In this document: positions 26,605-34,780 of the stretch, in pieces
How the letters are laid out: each line of letters begins with the position of its first letter
Position numbering within the stretch: the stretch's first letter is position 1
Source of the DNA: Deltaproteobacteria bacterium
GTDB lineage: Bacteria > Myxococcota_A > Polyangia > Polyangiales > JADJMO01
Reading direction: 5' to 3'
Length of the DNA stretch: 64,000 bases
NCBI GenBank assembly: GCA_016182965.1
Contig: JACPFM010000101.1
Location: 1-64,000, forward strand
Translations under genes and position numbers: made by a program
Notes under the pieces: model-generated
Seen by the model: the letters and a program-made list of their open reading frames with translations, nothing else
What the model was told of the DNA's origin: nothing
Databases searched by the model: none

Positions 26605-27702
26605 ATGAGAGGTCCTCTCTGGCTCCTGGTCGTGGCAGCGCCGTTGCTCGGTTGCGAAGCCGCCGATCCCGCAGAGACCTCGCCGGCCGACGCGGCTCCG
26701 GGAGAGACGAACGTCTCGGCCGCTTGCGCGGCGGACGATGGCGCCCTCCTCGTCCCCGAAGACGCGAGCTGTGCCCGGAAGGCCGACGACTACGTGCCGG
26801 GCTCCGCGTCGGACGGTTGGCCGGCCTGCATCTCCGACGATGGTGTCTACCATCCGTTCAGCGCGAGCGTCTCATCGCTGACGCGCGTCGCGGCCTTCGA
26901 GCAGATCGCGTCGATCCTGGGGTTCGGCACCGCCAAGGTCCCGACGGCGAGCGACTTCCTCGACGCGCGGCTGGTGTACGCGCAGGACGAGGGCATCGCG
27001 TCGCGGGTCGCGCGCAGGGAAGACGAGCACTACCCGCCTGCGCCGAAGGCGTGCAGGGATTTGTCGCCAGCCGAGATCGCCGCGAACGCCGATCGCTGCG
27101 TCGGGCCGGCGAAGCTCGCGCCGATCCTGAACGCGGCCTTCGAGCAGGGCGCGAAGGGCGTCGATCCGCTCGGCAACGCGGCGCGCATCGAGGCGGCCCT
27201 CCTCTGGTTCTTCTACGTGTCGACGTACAAGGAGTCGCGCTCGTGCGCCGACAAGGCCAACGACTGCGACTCGATGTGGGCGAAGTACACGGGTGGCGAG
27301 CCGCGCGTCTCGGCCAAGGGGCTCTCTCGCGTGATCCGGGCGCGCAGCCCGCAGGCACATGAGCGCACCTGGGACGCGATCCTTGGCGTGCGCTGCTGGC
27401 GCGATCTCGACAACCCTTCCGGCGCGGCGAGCGATCTGGCGCTCCGCGATCGCGCGGTCACGCAGCTCGATCGAGCGCTGCTCCGCGGCATGGCCACGAT
27501 CGTGCGGCAGCGCGCGGCGAAGCGCGCGTGCGGAGGCACCTGGGAGGGCGTGCGCATCCTCGGCGGGTTCCTCGATCGCGAGGCGACCGCGCGCCTTCCA
27601 GCGCAGGCCGCTGTGCTTCGCGCCGAGCTCGCGAAGCGTGCAGCCATGGCCGACGAGGCCGCCTTGTTCGCGGCGCTCGACGCCATCTTCCCCTGCCCGT
27701 AG
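26605..27702 (+). CDS. Lipoprotein of unknown function, divergent from the TonB operon
   Basis: 365 residues with a lipobox (PLLGC), an Asp/Ala-rich tether, and a mainly helical domain with six or more scattered cysteines (SADKANDCDSMW, KRACGGTW, IFPCP) and pairs of conserved-looking Trp. No enzyme motif is recognised. It shares the Fur-like control region with tonB, so it is probably iron-regulated and may bind a metal or chelate at the outer membrane. The helical character recalls imelysin-type iron lipoproteins, but the defining motifs are not evident. Confidence 0.65.
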   Translation: MRGPLWLLVVAAPLLGCEAADPAETSPADAAPGETNVSAACAADDGALLVPEDASCARKADDYVPGSASDGWPACISDDGVYHPFSASVSSLTRVAAFEQIASILGFGTAKVPTASDFLDARLVYAQDEGIASRVARREDEHYPPAPKACRDLSPAEIAANADRCVGPAKLAPILNAAFEQGAKGVDPLGNAARIEAALLWFFYVSTYKESRSCADKANDCDSMWAKYTGGEPRVSAKGLSRVIRARSPQAHERTWDAILGVRCWRDLDNPSGAASDLALRDRAVTQLDRALLRGMATIVRQRAAKRACGGTWEGVRILGGFLDREATARLPAQAAVLRAELAKRAAMADEAALFAALDAIFPCP

Positions 27703-27813
27703 GTCTGGGCCGCAGTCCGCACGACCACCGAACGACCACCGGCCCTTCGGGGATCATGCGCGAGTGGCCGTGCGGGCCGCGAACGACTCCCGAGGCCGTC
27801 CCGGACCGATGAC

Positions 27814-28281
27814 CTATTCGAGCAGGCTCCGCAGCATCCACGCGGTCTTCTCGTGCACCTGCATCCTCTGCGTCAGCAGGTCGCAGGTGGGCTGATCGCT
27901 GACGCCTTCGGCGACCTTGAAGACGTCACGCGCCGTGCGGGCGACCGTCTCGTGGGCCTCGACGAGCTTCCTGATCATTTCCTGCGCCTTCGGAATGGCG
28001 TCCTCCTCACGGATCGCGGAGAGCGCGCTGAACTGCTTGTACGTGCCCGGAGCAGGGAAGCCGAGCGCCCGGATGCGCTCCGCGACGAGATCGACGGCGA
28101 GCGCGAGCTCGTTGTACTGCGCCTCGAACATCAGGTGAAGCGTCTGGAACATCGGCCCCGTCACGTTCCAGTGGAAGTTGTGCGTCTTGAGGTACAGCGT
28201 GTACGTGTCCGCGAGGACTCGCGACAGACCGTTCGCGATCTCCTCCCGCTTGCCCGCTTCGATGCCGATGTCGATGTCCAT
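27814..28281 (-). CDS. dps: Dps-family ferritin-like DNA-protection protein
   Basis: 155 residues, the family length. The four-helix ferritin fold is clear, with the diiron site residues in THNFHWNVTG (His37) and LMFEAQYNE (Glu53 region) and the LVAERIRALG helix. Dps dodecamers oxidise Fe2+ with H2O2 and shield DNA in starvation or oxidative stress. GGAGGAG lies 7 bases before the ATG. It sits close to the iron-uptake operon, which fits a shared theme, but has its own promoter region. The N-terminus is short, with no Lys-rich DNA-binding tail. Confidence 0.93.
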   Translation of the reverse strand: MDIDIGIEAGKREEIANGLSRVLADTYTLYLKTHNFHWNVTGPMFQTLHLMFEAQYNELALAVDLVAERIRALGFPAPGTYKQFSALSAIREEDAIPKAQEMIRKLVEAHETVARTARDVFKVAEGVSDQPTCDLLTQRMQVHEKTAWMLRSLLE

Positions 28282-28310
28282 GGAGATCTCCTCCGATCGC
28301 TTCGGGCAGC

Positions 28311-28316
28311 ATTGTA
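28311..28316 (-). promoter_or_regulatory. Candidate -10 element for dps
   Basis: TACAAT on the minus strand, 30 bp before the dps start and just before a strong ribosome site, matches the -10 consensus well; no convincing -35 box is seen at the proper distance. Confidence 0.3.
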
Positions 28317-28429
28317 ACGCAAGAATGACACTCGTCGTTCGCCTCGCGCTCTCGCCAACCTCGCGGCGGCCGAGCCGCTGCGCACGAAAAGCCCAACAGT
28401 CCGCTGCTCGGTTGGTCCCTCCGATGACC

Positions 28430-28927
28430 TTATCCAGCGCCGTTTGGCCCGCGGTTTCGAGACCGGCGCGCGGCCACTAGCGCTGACAACGCGCGCGGTG
28501 TCAGCCGCCCGCGGGCAAGGTCGCGGAACGCGCCCATGGGGTCGCGCTCATCGTCCTTCTCGCGCCGGTGCGCGCGCCAGTCGCCCGTGTGGATCGTCTG
28601 TGCGTCGCCGCGATGGGAGGCGAGGAAGTAGGCTTGCGCGCCCGCCGGACCTCGCGCGAGGACGACCTCGCCTCGCACATAGAACCGCGGGTGTCCTTCG
28701 AGCCGATCGAGGGCGGCGAGCGTCTCGGGGTCGCACGCGTACACCTCGCCGCGCACGCACGCGCGCCCGCCGTCGAGCATCGCGGGGAAAGCGCCGAGGT
28801 CGACGAGGAGGTAGCGCGGCGCGGTGACGGCCGTCGCGACCAGGCGTGCGCGGCGCAGGTGGCCGTGGTTCGGCTCGCCACGGAGCAGCGTGCCGTAGAC
28901 GAAGATCAGCGTGTGCACGTCGGGCAT
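28430..28927 (-). CDS. Gamma-glutamylcyclotransferase-like (AIG2/GGCT) protein 1
   Basis: 165 residues. The signature FVYGTLLRGEPNHGHL near the N-terminus and LDRLEGHPRFYVR further on are the substrate-loop and catalytic-Glu regions of the GGCT/AIG2 fold, which cyclises and releases gamma-glutamyl groups as 5-oxoproline. Its ATG overlaps the stop of the second GGCT gene by one base (TGATG), so the two are translated together. Both follow an amidoligase, a context known from predicted peptide- or metabolite-modification cassettes in phages. The actual gamma-glutamyl substrate is not known. Confidence 0.8.
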   Translation of the reverse strand: MPDVHTLIFVYGTLLRGEPNHGHLRRARLVATAVTAPRYLLVDLGAFPAMLDGGRACVRGEVYACDPETLAALDRLEGHPRFYVRGEVVLARGPAGAQAYFLASHRGDAQTIHTGDWRAHRREKDDERDPMGAFRDLARGRLTPRALSALVAARRSRNRGPNGAG

Positions 28928-29379
28928 CACGCTGCCCTCCGCACCGCGGCGAGGAGCGGGTCCAGCCCGAAGCCCAGGCGCTGGTACGCGCGGACGATCT
29001 TCTGGAGGTACCGGGAAGCGGGCATCCCCTCCTGGTGCTCCAGCGGGAGGCAGTAGGTCTGCGCCACGCGGCGTCGGCCGCGCTCGTCGGACACGGAGAC
29101 GCGGCACCGCACGTAGAAGCGCGGGTGGCCCTCGTACCGGTCGAGCACCTCGATCGACTCGGGCGAGACCTCGTACAGGAACCCGCTCACCAAGGCGCCG
29201 CGCGCGGGGAGGAGCGTCGCGACCGCGCTGCCCTCCCAGCTGGCCGAGCTCCCGGCGAACCCGATCCGGTAGCCCTTCAGCGTCGCGGGGCCGGCGGGCG
29301 CGGCGTCGCGGCACCGCTGCCTCATCTGGGTGCGGTCGAGGTTCGAGCCGTAGGCGAAGTAGAGGATCGGCTTCTTCAT
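28927..29379 (-). CDS. Gamma-glutamylcyclotransferase-like (AIG2/GGCT) protein 2
   Basis: 150 residues with the same fold as its neighbour: LYFAYGSNLDRTQM at the start and LDRYEGHPRFYVR at mid-length. The YGSN form of the loop is closer to true GGCT, while the neighbour has the YGTL form of AIG2-like proteins, so they are not recent duplicates and probably act on different adducts. It starts just after the amidoligase stop. The second half (HQEGMPASRYLQKIVRAYQRLG) is typical of ChaC/GGCT C-termini. Confidence 0.8.
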   Translation of the reverse strand: MKKPILYFAYGSNLDRTQMRQRCRDAAPAGPATLKGYRIGFAGSSASWEGSAVATLLPARGALVSGFLYEVSPESIEVLDRYEGHPRFYVRCRVSVSDERGRRRVAQTYCLPLEHQEGMPASRYLQKIVRAYQRLGFGLDPLLAAVRRAA

Positions 29380-29381
29380 CG

Positions 29382-30386
29382 TCACGCCGCTTCCTCCTTC
29401 CGACGCGCAGCGCCGCCGTCGGTGGCCGGCTCCGCCGCGGCCGGCTCGACGCTCGCCGGACGGCGCGGCGGCCGGCCGTGCTTCCACGCCGCCGAGCCCT
29501 GGAGGTGCTTGGTGAGGTGATCGCGCGTGTTCTTGTAGTCCCTCCCGATGAAGCCGAGGTGCAGGAGGAACACGCGGAAATCGTACTTCGCCGTGGCGGG
29601 ATCGAACGGGCGCTTGCGTGACGACGCGGCGCGCGCTGAGAGCGCCTTGCGCGCGAGCGCGAGGACGAACTGCACGTATGCCTTGACCTCGCCCGCGTGC
29701 AGCGTCCCTTCGAAGAGCCGGAACTCGATCGTCCCGCGGTAGAAGAGCGAGTGCAGGTTGATCGCGCGGTATCGGGACGAGTCGAGCTTGTGCAACGAGT
29801 CCCTGCTGCGGCGTCGGCCGTACCAGAGCGCGTTGATCGCCTCCTTCGACGTCGGGCGCGCGCGCTCGAGGCGCCGCATGAACTCGGGATCGACGTCGCG
29901 GCAGAACCGCGCGCGACGGTTCGGCGAGACCTTGAACGCATGGAAAATGAGCTCCTCCTGCTTGTGGAACAGCTTGATCAGGTTCCGCACCGCGCGCGCG
30001 TCGAACGGGGCTCCGTCGATGTGGATGTGGATTCCGGTGCTCGCGTCGGCGCGCGCGCCGCTGCCGCGCACCGCGCGCACGACTTCCTGCAGCTCGGGGA
30101 TGTCCTCCTCGTTCAGGATCGGGGTGACGACCTCGGCGTGTGCGCCGCGATCGGAGAGGCTCCCGTCGTAGACGCAGGCCCAGCGGCGGCCGCGGCGATC
30201 GACGACCGTGACGTCGTGGGTGTTCCAGCACTCTATCGTCCCGCCGACCACGCCGAGGATCGCGCGGGCGACCTGCTCGCGCGTGCGACCGACGGTCTCG
30301 ATCTCGACGCCGAAGCGGGGCGAAGCCGGCTCGGTAGCGGCTGCCGGGGTGGGCGAGGCGGTCGGGGTCGGGGCGATTGGGTCCAT
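29382..30386 (-). CDS. Amidoligase (Amidoligase_2, glutamine-synthetase-like fold)
   Basis: 334 residues. The motifs of the amidoligase branch of the GS/GCS fold are present in order: FGVEIE (about 25-30), a conserved Asp-Gly-Ser (YDGSLSDRGAHAEVVTP), STGIHIHIDG, and TIEFRLFEGTLH. It should use ATP to form an amide or isopeptide bond, probably with glutamate as donor or acceptor. AGGAGAAATCACCGG precedes the ATG. It leads a three-gene set with two GGCT genes (ligation and removal of gamma-glutamyl groups), read away from the phage late genes, so it is likely cargo or an early module of the prophage. An Ala/Glu/Arg-rich tail follows the domain. Confidence 0.85.
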   Translation of the reverse strand: MDPIAPTPTASPTPAAATEPASPRFGVEIETVGRTREQVARAILGVVGGTIECWNTHDVTVVDRRGRRWACVYDGSLSDRGAHAEVVTPILNEEDIPELQEVVRAVRGSGARADASTGIHIHIDGAPFDARAVRNLIKLFHKQEELIFHAFKVSPNRRARFCRDVDPEFMRRLERARPTSKEAINALWYGRRRSRDSLHKLDSSRYRAINLHSLFYRGTIEFRLFEGTLHAGEVKAYVQFVLALARKALSARAASSRKRPFDPATAKYDFRVFLLHLGFIGRDYKNTRDHLTKHLQGSAAWKHGRPPRRPASVEPAAAEPATDGGAARRKEEAA

Positions 30387-30814
30387 CCGGTGATTTCTCC
30401 TTTCAGATCAAAGGCTTGCGTGTGCACACCGTTGCTCATCAGGTCGGGACAAGTCCAGTCCCGGAGGCAAAGAAAAGCCGTGAAAATTCCATGGCTTGAG
30501 GCGCTTGGCCGCATCCAAGAACCGGTCCACCGGCGCCCGACGGCCCGGTACCCGCGGTCTGCCGGTTGGGGGGCCCCAAGGTCGCGCCCGTCCGACTGCC
30601 GCGCCCCCCCGCGCGCGCTCCGCGCACTGGCGAAAGCGTCCGATGGGGGGACAATGATGGTGTTCAAGGCTGGAGGCTGAAGTTCTTGGGCCCCCCTCTC
30701 CACGACCCTCGAGCACGACCGCGACGCGGCAGCCGCGTCGCGGCGCTCCTGCGACGAGCACCGCGAAGGTCCACACGCGTCTTCGCGCACGCGACGGCAC
30801 CGGCAGCGACGCGT
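30387..30814. other. 428-bp control region between the amidoligase set and the phage late genes
   Basis: No convincing gene on either strand. It contains a hairpin (CGGGAC-7-GTCCCG, 30445-30463), a run of G/C homopolymers and a long palindrome at 30719-30743. It lies between oppositely oriented transcription units, so promoters in both directions are expected here, but no clear -35/-10 pair was found. Confidence 0.5.
30719..30743. promoter_or_regulatory. 25-bp perfect palindrome with central A
   Basis: CCGCGACGCGGC-A-GCCGCGTCGCGG: twelve base pairs on each side of one unpaired A. Its short centre makes it a better protein-binding site than an RNA terminator, and there is no T-run. It lies 71 bp before the first predicted late gene. 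Confidence 0.5.
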
Positions 30815-31678
30815 GTGTTGGGTCCGCCCACCGGGATCTGGGAGGCGTTCGAGCGGCTCGGCGTGTTGGACGAACACCCCGGTGAGCCCCTGCCGGTCGA
30901 GAAGCTCTGCGCGCTGCTACGCGAGGCGCTCGGCGTCGAGCCGACCGATCCTCCGAGCGAGGAGATCGCGTCCGAGGTCTTCGTCGTCGGTGAGGCGCCG
31001 CGCGGCGGCGCGATCGCCGATGTATTGCTCGCGCTCGATCCGAGCGGCGACGGTCTGCGCGAAGTGCTCGCGGCGCTCGAGCCCGCCGAGCACCCGGTCG
31101 TGTTGATCGCGTTGTCGTACGGGAGCGAGGTGCTCGCGGGCACGCCGCTCCCGCGCTGCATCGAGCTGCACCTCCTCGAGGAAACCCTCGTCGAGAGCGC
31201 GACGGGTGTGCGCGCGAGCGACTCGTGGCGCGTCGCTCCGACCGCGCCGGCCGTGGACCCCGCGGTCGCCGTGTGCATCACCGAGCGCGGCGCCGAGGCG
31301 ATCGATGCGATCGCGTACGAGGCGATCGTCGCGCGCGCCGGCGAGCTCGATCTGTTCATCGACTACGCGGCGCCGGCGCCCGCTGGTGGCTATCGCGTCG
31401 TCAGCCGCCGCGGCGCTCGAGAGGCCCGGCTCACACCGTCTGAGGCCGCGGCGCTCGTCGAGCTCGTCGAGCGGCGTGCGTTCGTCCGACCGCGCGATCT
31501 CGTGAGCCTCGGTTCCATCACCGCGCAGACCAAGTGCGTGACCAACGCGCGCGCCAAGGCCGACGAGGAGCCGTGGCTGTTCTTCGTCACGCAGCCGGGC
31601 ACCGCGAAGGCCGATCTCGCGTACCGGTTCCAGCCGGCGCCCGGCCTTCGCTACGCGGTGCTGAAGCCCGTCGGCTGA
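30815..31678 (+). CDS. Phage protein of unknown function
   Basis: About 287 residues from a GTG at 30815; the frame is open further upstream but the upstream translation is Arg/Pro-rich and crosses the palindrome, so the later start is preferred. Acidic, with many Glu/Asp/Ala helices and a more ordered C-terminus (LITAQTKCVTNARAKADEEP-type region, then a Phe/Tyr-rich end, PAPGLRYAVLKP). No family recognised. First gene of the + strand phage cluster; could be an early or regulatory gene. Confidence 0.55.
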   Translation: MLGPPTGIWEAFERLGVLDEHPGEPLPVEKLCALLREALGVEPTDPPSEEIASEVFVVGEAPRGGAIADVLLALDPSGDGLREVLAALEPAEHPVVLIALSYGSEVLAGTPLPRCIELHLLEETLVESATGVRASDSWRVAPTAPAVDPAVAVCITERGAEAIDAIAYEAIVARAGELDLFIDYAAPAPAGGYRVVSRRGAREARLTPSEAAALVELVERRAFVRPRDLVSLGSITAQTKCVTNARAKADEEPWLFFVTQPGTAKADLAYRFQPAPGLRYAVLKPVG

Positions 31679-31840
31679 CCCTGGCGCCGCGTCTTCTCTC
31701 GACTTCTCTCGCGTTCCGCCGTCTTCCCTCCGCTTCTCCCGACGATCGCCATTCTCAGCTCCGTCGACGTCGCTTTGGAGAGCGGCGCGACGAACGAGGA
31801 GAGAACGACGATGTCGAACAAGAGCGCCACGACGCCGTGC

Positions 31841-31870
31841 ACGGTCAAAGACGGTCAGGGACGGACACTC
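31841..31870 (+). promoter_or_regulatory. Three 10-bp iterons, ACGGWCA-N3
   Basis: ACGGTCAAAG, ACGGTCAGGG and ACGGACACTC stand in tandem with exact 10-bp spacing, one helical turn. The array ends 27 bp before ATG 31898. An equivalent array at 38352-38381 ends 26 bp before ATG 38408. Repeats on one face of the helix suggest a cooperative activator or repressor of phage transcription. Confidence 0.6.
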
Positions 31871-31897
31871 CCGCTGGAAGGGTGCAAGGAGGCAGCG

Positions 31898-32509
31898 ATG
31901 CCGACGACGGCGCCCGGACTCGACGCGGTGATCAGCAAGAAGGACGACGACGACGTCCGCTGGTTCTTCAATGACGCCGAGGGCGAGCTGACGCCGCCCT
32001 CGTCCTACAACGCGTTCGAGCAGCAGGTCCTCGTGACCGGATGCCAGCTCGGCTTCCGCGAGTCCGCCGGTGAGCCGACCGACGGCCAGCTGCGCGCGGT
32101 CGCACGAGAGCGCCGCATCCGCAGGATCCTCGAGGCGCTGCCGATCGAGGACGTCCGGGTCCTGCAGCGCTGGTGCATCCTGCAGCGGTACGTCAACGAC
32201 GCGGTCTGGAGCTTCTTCGGCCGCTACTCGGGGATCGCGATGCTGATCGCGTCGCGGCAACACGCCAGCGGTGAGCGCACGCTCGCCGCGCTCTGCGAGG
32301 ACGCGCGCAAGAAGGAGGAGGCCAACGTGCCTCGCATCGAGAAGCGCGCCGCGCTCGCGACGCTGTCCCCCGTGCGCGAGACCGCGCACGCCGTATTGGC
32401 GCGCGCGGCGGACCGCTACGCCGCGTCGCGCGCCAAGTACGACGGCGCGACCAAGCCGAAGACCGGGCACCTCGCCGCGCTGAAGCTCGCCGCGAAGGGA
32501 GGGCGTTGA
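31898..32509 (+). CDS. Phage protein of unknown function next to terminase
   Basis: 203 residues. ATG 31898 has an AAGGAGG ribosome site five bases upstream and follows the iterons, so it is preferred to an in-frame ATG at 31811 (which also has a purine-rich site, and would place the iterons inside the gene). The protein is helical, with a central VLQRWCILQRYVNDAVWSFFGRYSG segment and a Lys-rich end. Its place before the methyltransferase and terminase suggests a late-region regulator or packaging accessory; no family recognised. Confidence 0.6.
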   Translation: MPTTAPGLDAVISKKDDDDVRWFFNDAEGELTPPSSYNAFEQQVLVTGCQLGFRESAGEPTDGQLRAVARERRIRRILEALPIEDVRVLQRWCILQRYVNDAVWSFFGRYSGIAMLIASRQHASGERTLAALCEDARKKEEANVPRIEKRAALATLSPVRETAHAVLARAADRYAASRAKYDGATKPKTGHLAALKLAAKGGR

Positions 32510-32511
32510 TC

Positions 32512-32955
32512 ATGGACCCGCGGATCCTGTCGAACACCAGCCGTGACGAGCGCCCGATCGCCGAGCAGTGGCGGCCGAAGGTGACCGAGTACCTGACGCT
32601 CACCCAGGTCGCGCACCTGCTCGGCATGCCGGGCGGCGACTACGCACGCAAGAAGCTGCTCCGCATGCTCCGCGCGAAGGAGCGGCTGCTCGGGGTCGAC
32701 ATCATGCTCCGACTCGGCGGCAGCGCGACGCGCCCGGTGCACTACGTGACGCTGGCGCTGCTGCACGAGCACTGCCCCGAGCTCTTCGTGCGGCGCGACG
32801 AGATCGTCGAGCTGCTGCGCGAGCGCTTCGAGGAGATCGAGACCCAAATGTGCGAGCTCCGACGCGCGGACCGGACGCTCGCGAGCGCGGTGCGCCGGGT
32901 TTCGCCAGGCACTGACGTCGAGCTCGACGACGAGATGGAGGACGACGCTGCATGA
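32512..32955 (+). CDS. Helix-turn-helix phage protein
   Basis: 147 residues. YLTLTQVAHLLGMPGGDYARKKLLRML at about residues 27-55 reads as a helix-turn-helix, followed by a wing-like VDIMLRLGGS segment and an acidic, helical tail (LLRERFEEIETQM). It could be a late transcription factor or packaging accessory; it starts 2 bp after the preceding stop and its own stop overlaps the next gene (ATGA). A candidate reader of the iterons, by position only. Confidence 0.55.
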   Translation: MDPRILSNTSRDERPIAEQWRPKVTEYLTLTQVAHLLGMPGGDYARKKLLRMLRAKERLLGVDIMLRLGGSATRPVHYVTLALLHEHCPELFVRRDEIVELLRERFEEIETQMCELRRADRTLASAVRRVSPGTDVELDDEMEDDAA

Positions 32956-34184
32956 CGTGCGCACAGCGGACGGATCACTTCGAGCGCGTGGCGATCGACG
33001 AGCTCCGGCAACACCCCCGGAACCCGCGCAAGGGGAACGTCGACGCGATCGTCGAGAGCATCAGCAAGAACGGGTTCTACGGCGCGATCGTCGTCCAGCG
33101 CTCGACTCGGTACATCCTCGCCGGCAACCACCGGTGGCTCGCGGCGAAGCGCGCCGGCATGCCGGACGTGCCCGTGCTTTGGGCCGACGTCGACGACAAG
33201 ACCGCCCGGCGCATCCTCCTCGCGGACAACCGCACGAGCGACGTCGCGAAGTACGACGATCCGCTGCTCGCGTCGCTGCTCAAGGAGCTGCGCGCCGAGA
33301 TGGACCTCGCCGGGTCGGGGTACGCCGAGAGCGACGTCGACGCGCTCCTGAAGTCGATCGACGGCGGCGAGGCGGCGGTGCGTCGCCTCGCCGCCGTCGA
33401 GGAGGCCGACGAAGCTCCGGCGCAGCCGACGGGTGAGCCGGAGAGCCGACGGGGCGAGATCTACCAGCTCGGCCCCCACCGCCTGATGTGCGGCGACTCG
33501 ACCTCGGTGACGGACGTCGAGGCACTGCTCGCGGGCGCGAAGGTCGATCTGCTGTGGACCGATCCGCCGTACAACGTCGGTTACGTCGGCGGGACCAGCC
33601 GCAAGCTCACCATCGTGAACGACTCGATGAGCGACGAGGACTTCCTCGAGTTCCTGGTCGAGGCGTTCTCGACCGCGTCCACGGCGATGCGCGCGGGCGC
33701 GTGCTTCTACATCGCGCACGCCGACACGCAGGGGCTCGCGTTCCGCTCGGCCGTCCGGAACGTCGGCTGGAAGCTCTCGCAGTGCCTCGTCTGGGCGAAG
33801 GACCGCTTCGTCCTCGGTCGCCAGGACTACCACTGGCGGCACGAGCCGATCCTCTACGGGTGGAAGGAGGGCGCGCCGCACCACGCGGTCGCCGACCGCA
33901 CGCAGGACACGGTGTGGGAGTGCCCGCGACCGACGAAGAACGAGGAGCACCCGACGATGAAGCCGGTCGCCTTGATCGAGCGGGCGCTCCGCAACAGCAC
34001 CAATGAAGGGGATCGCGTCCTCGATCTGTTCGGCGGCAGCGGCAGCACGCTGATCGCTGCTGCACGCACCGGCCGAGTGGCCTACCTCATGGAGATCGAT
34101 CCCCGGTACTGCGACGTGATCCGGCGTCGCTACGCGAAGCTCGCGGGGGACGCCGCCGAGGCCGCGCCCGACGCGGCCGCGTGA
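32952..34184 (+). CDS. ParB-like domain fused to N6-adenine/N4-cytosine DNA methyltransferase
   Basis: 410 residues. Residues about 10-75 are a ParB/Srx-type domain (LRQHPRNPRKGN, GNHRWLAAKRAG). Residues about 160-400 are a beta-class methyltransferase: catalytic WTDPPYNVGY, then the SAM motif DLFGGSGSTLIAA near the C-terminus. This fusion is common in Mu-like and other phages, where it modifies phage DNA against restriction and may take part in packaging. No cognate endonuclease adjoins it, so it is an orphan methylase. Target site unknown. Confidence 0.88.
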   Translation: MTCAQRTDHFERVAIDELRQHPRNPRKGNVDAIVESISKNGFYGAIVVQRSTRYILAGNHRWLAAKRAGMPDVPVLWADVDDKTARRILLADNRTSDVAKYDDPLLASLLKELRAEMDLAGSGYAESDVDALLKSIDGGEAAVRRLAAVEEADEAPAQPTGEPESRRGEIYQLGPHRLMCGDSTSVTDVEALLAGAKVDLLWTDPPYNVGYVGGTSRKLTIVNDSMSDEDFLEFLVEAFSTASTAMRAGACFYIAHADTQGLAFRSAVRNVGWKLSQCLVWAKDRFVLGRQDYHWRHEPILYGWKEGAPHHAVADRTQDTVWECPRPTKNEEHPTMKPVALIERALRNSTNEGDRVLDLFGGSGSTLIAAARTGRVAYLMEIDPRYCDVIRRRYAKLAGDAAEAAPDAAA

Positions 34185-34196
34185 CGCGGAGAGGCG

Positions 34197-34643
34197 ATGG
34201 CTCGACCGACGAAGCTGACGGACGATGTGCAGGCGAAGGTCTGCGAAGCGATTCGCGCCGGCAGCCACTACGAGGCGGCGGCGCGGCACGCGGGGGTCGG
34301 CCGGACGACGTTCTTCCACTGGCTCGAGCTCGGGAAGAGCGGCAAGGGCGCGCGGTACGTGGCGTTCGCCGAAGCCGTCGAGCGCGCCGAGAACGACATG
34401 GAGCTCGCGCTCGTGGCGTTCTGGCGGCGCGCAGCGATGAAGGACTGGAAGGCGGCGCGCGGGCTGCTCGAACGACGGTTCCGCGATCGGTGGGGCAAGG
34501 AAGAGAAGATCCAGGTCCAGGCCGACGTGAAGCACTCGGGCGGCGTGCAGGTCTACTTGCCCGCCGAAGAGGACGGCTCCGCGAAGGCGGAGCCGTCGAC
34601 CACCCACGCCAGCGAGACCTCGGACTCCGCCTCGCACTCGTGA
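34197..34643 (+). CDS. Terminase small subunit (HTH)
   Basis: 148 residues. TDDVQAKVCEAIRAGSHYEAAARHAGVGRTTFFHWL is a terminase-type helix-turn-helix for binding phage DNA; a basic helical region follows (LLERRFRDRWGK) and a low-complexity acidic/Ser tail ends the protein. It lies directly before the large subunit, as expected. The Ser/Thr tail overlaps an antisense frame with a zinc-finger pattern, so the true end might be shorter than drawn. Confidence 0.75.
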   Translation: MARPTKLTDDVQAKVCEAIRAGSHYEAAARHAGVGRTTFFHWLELGKSGKGARYVAFAEAVERAENDMELALVAFWRRAAMKDWKAARGLLERRFRDRWGKEEKIQVQADVKHSGGVQVYLPAEEDGSAKAEPSTTHASETSDSASHS

Positions 34644-34780
34644 GCGGCGACCCACGGTTCGAAGAGCGCGTCGCACGCGAGCACTTCGAAGGCGCCGCAA
34701 GACCGGCAGAACGCGATCGTCCGCGTGGCGTCCGGACCGTCGTCGCGCCCCACCTTCACACCTCCCATCGTGGCACACAC
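34553..34780 (-). CDS. Possible small zinc-finger protein, antisense
   Basis: A 75-residue frame opposite the phage genes contains CRSCGAF and, further on, HEC, spaced like a small C2HC zinc finger (residues about 25-49), most of it within the 126-bp gap between the terminase genes. The remaining C-terminal part lies antisense to the terminase small subunit. No ribosome site is evident. The regular spacing of the four ligands is the only support. Confidence 0.25.
   Translation of the reverse strand: MCATMGGVKVGRDDGPDATRTIAFCRSCGAFEVLACDALFEPWVAAHECEAESEVSLAWVVDGSAFAEPSSSAGK

Noticed and set aside
31811..31897. Earlier ATG for the gene at 31898
   Set aside because: It has a fair ribosome site, but it would bury the three iterons inside the gene, whereas ATG 31898 has AAGGAGG at ideal distance and mirrors the arrangement at 38408.
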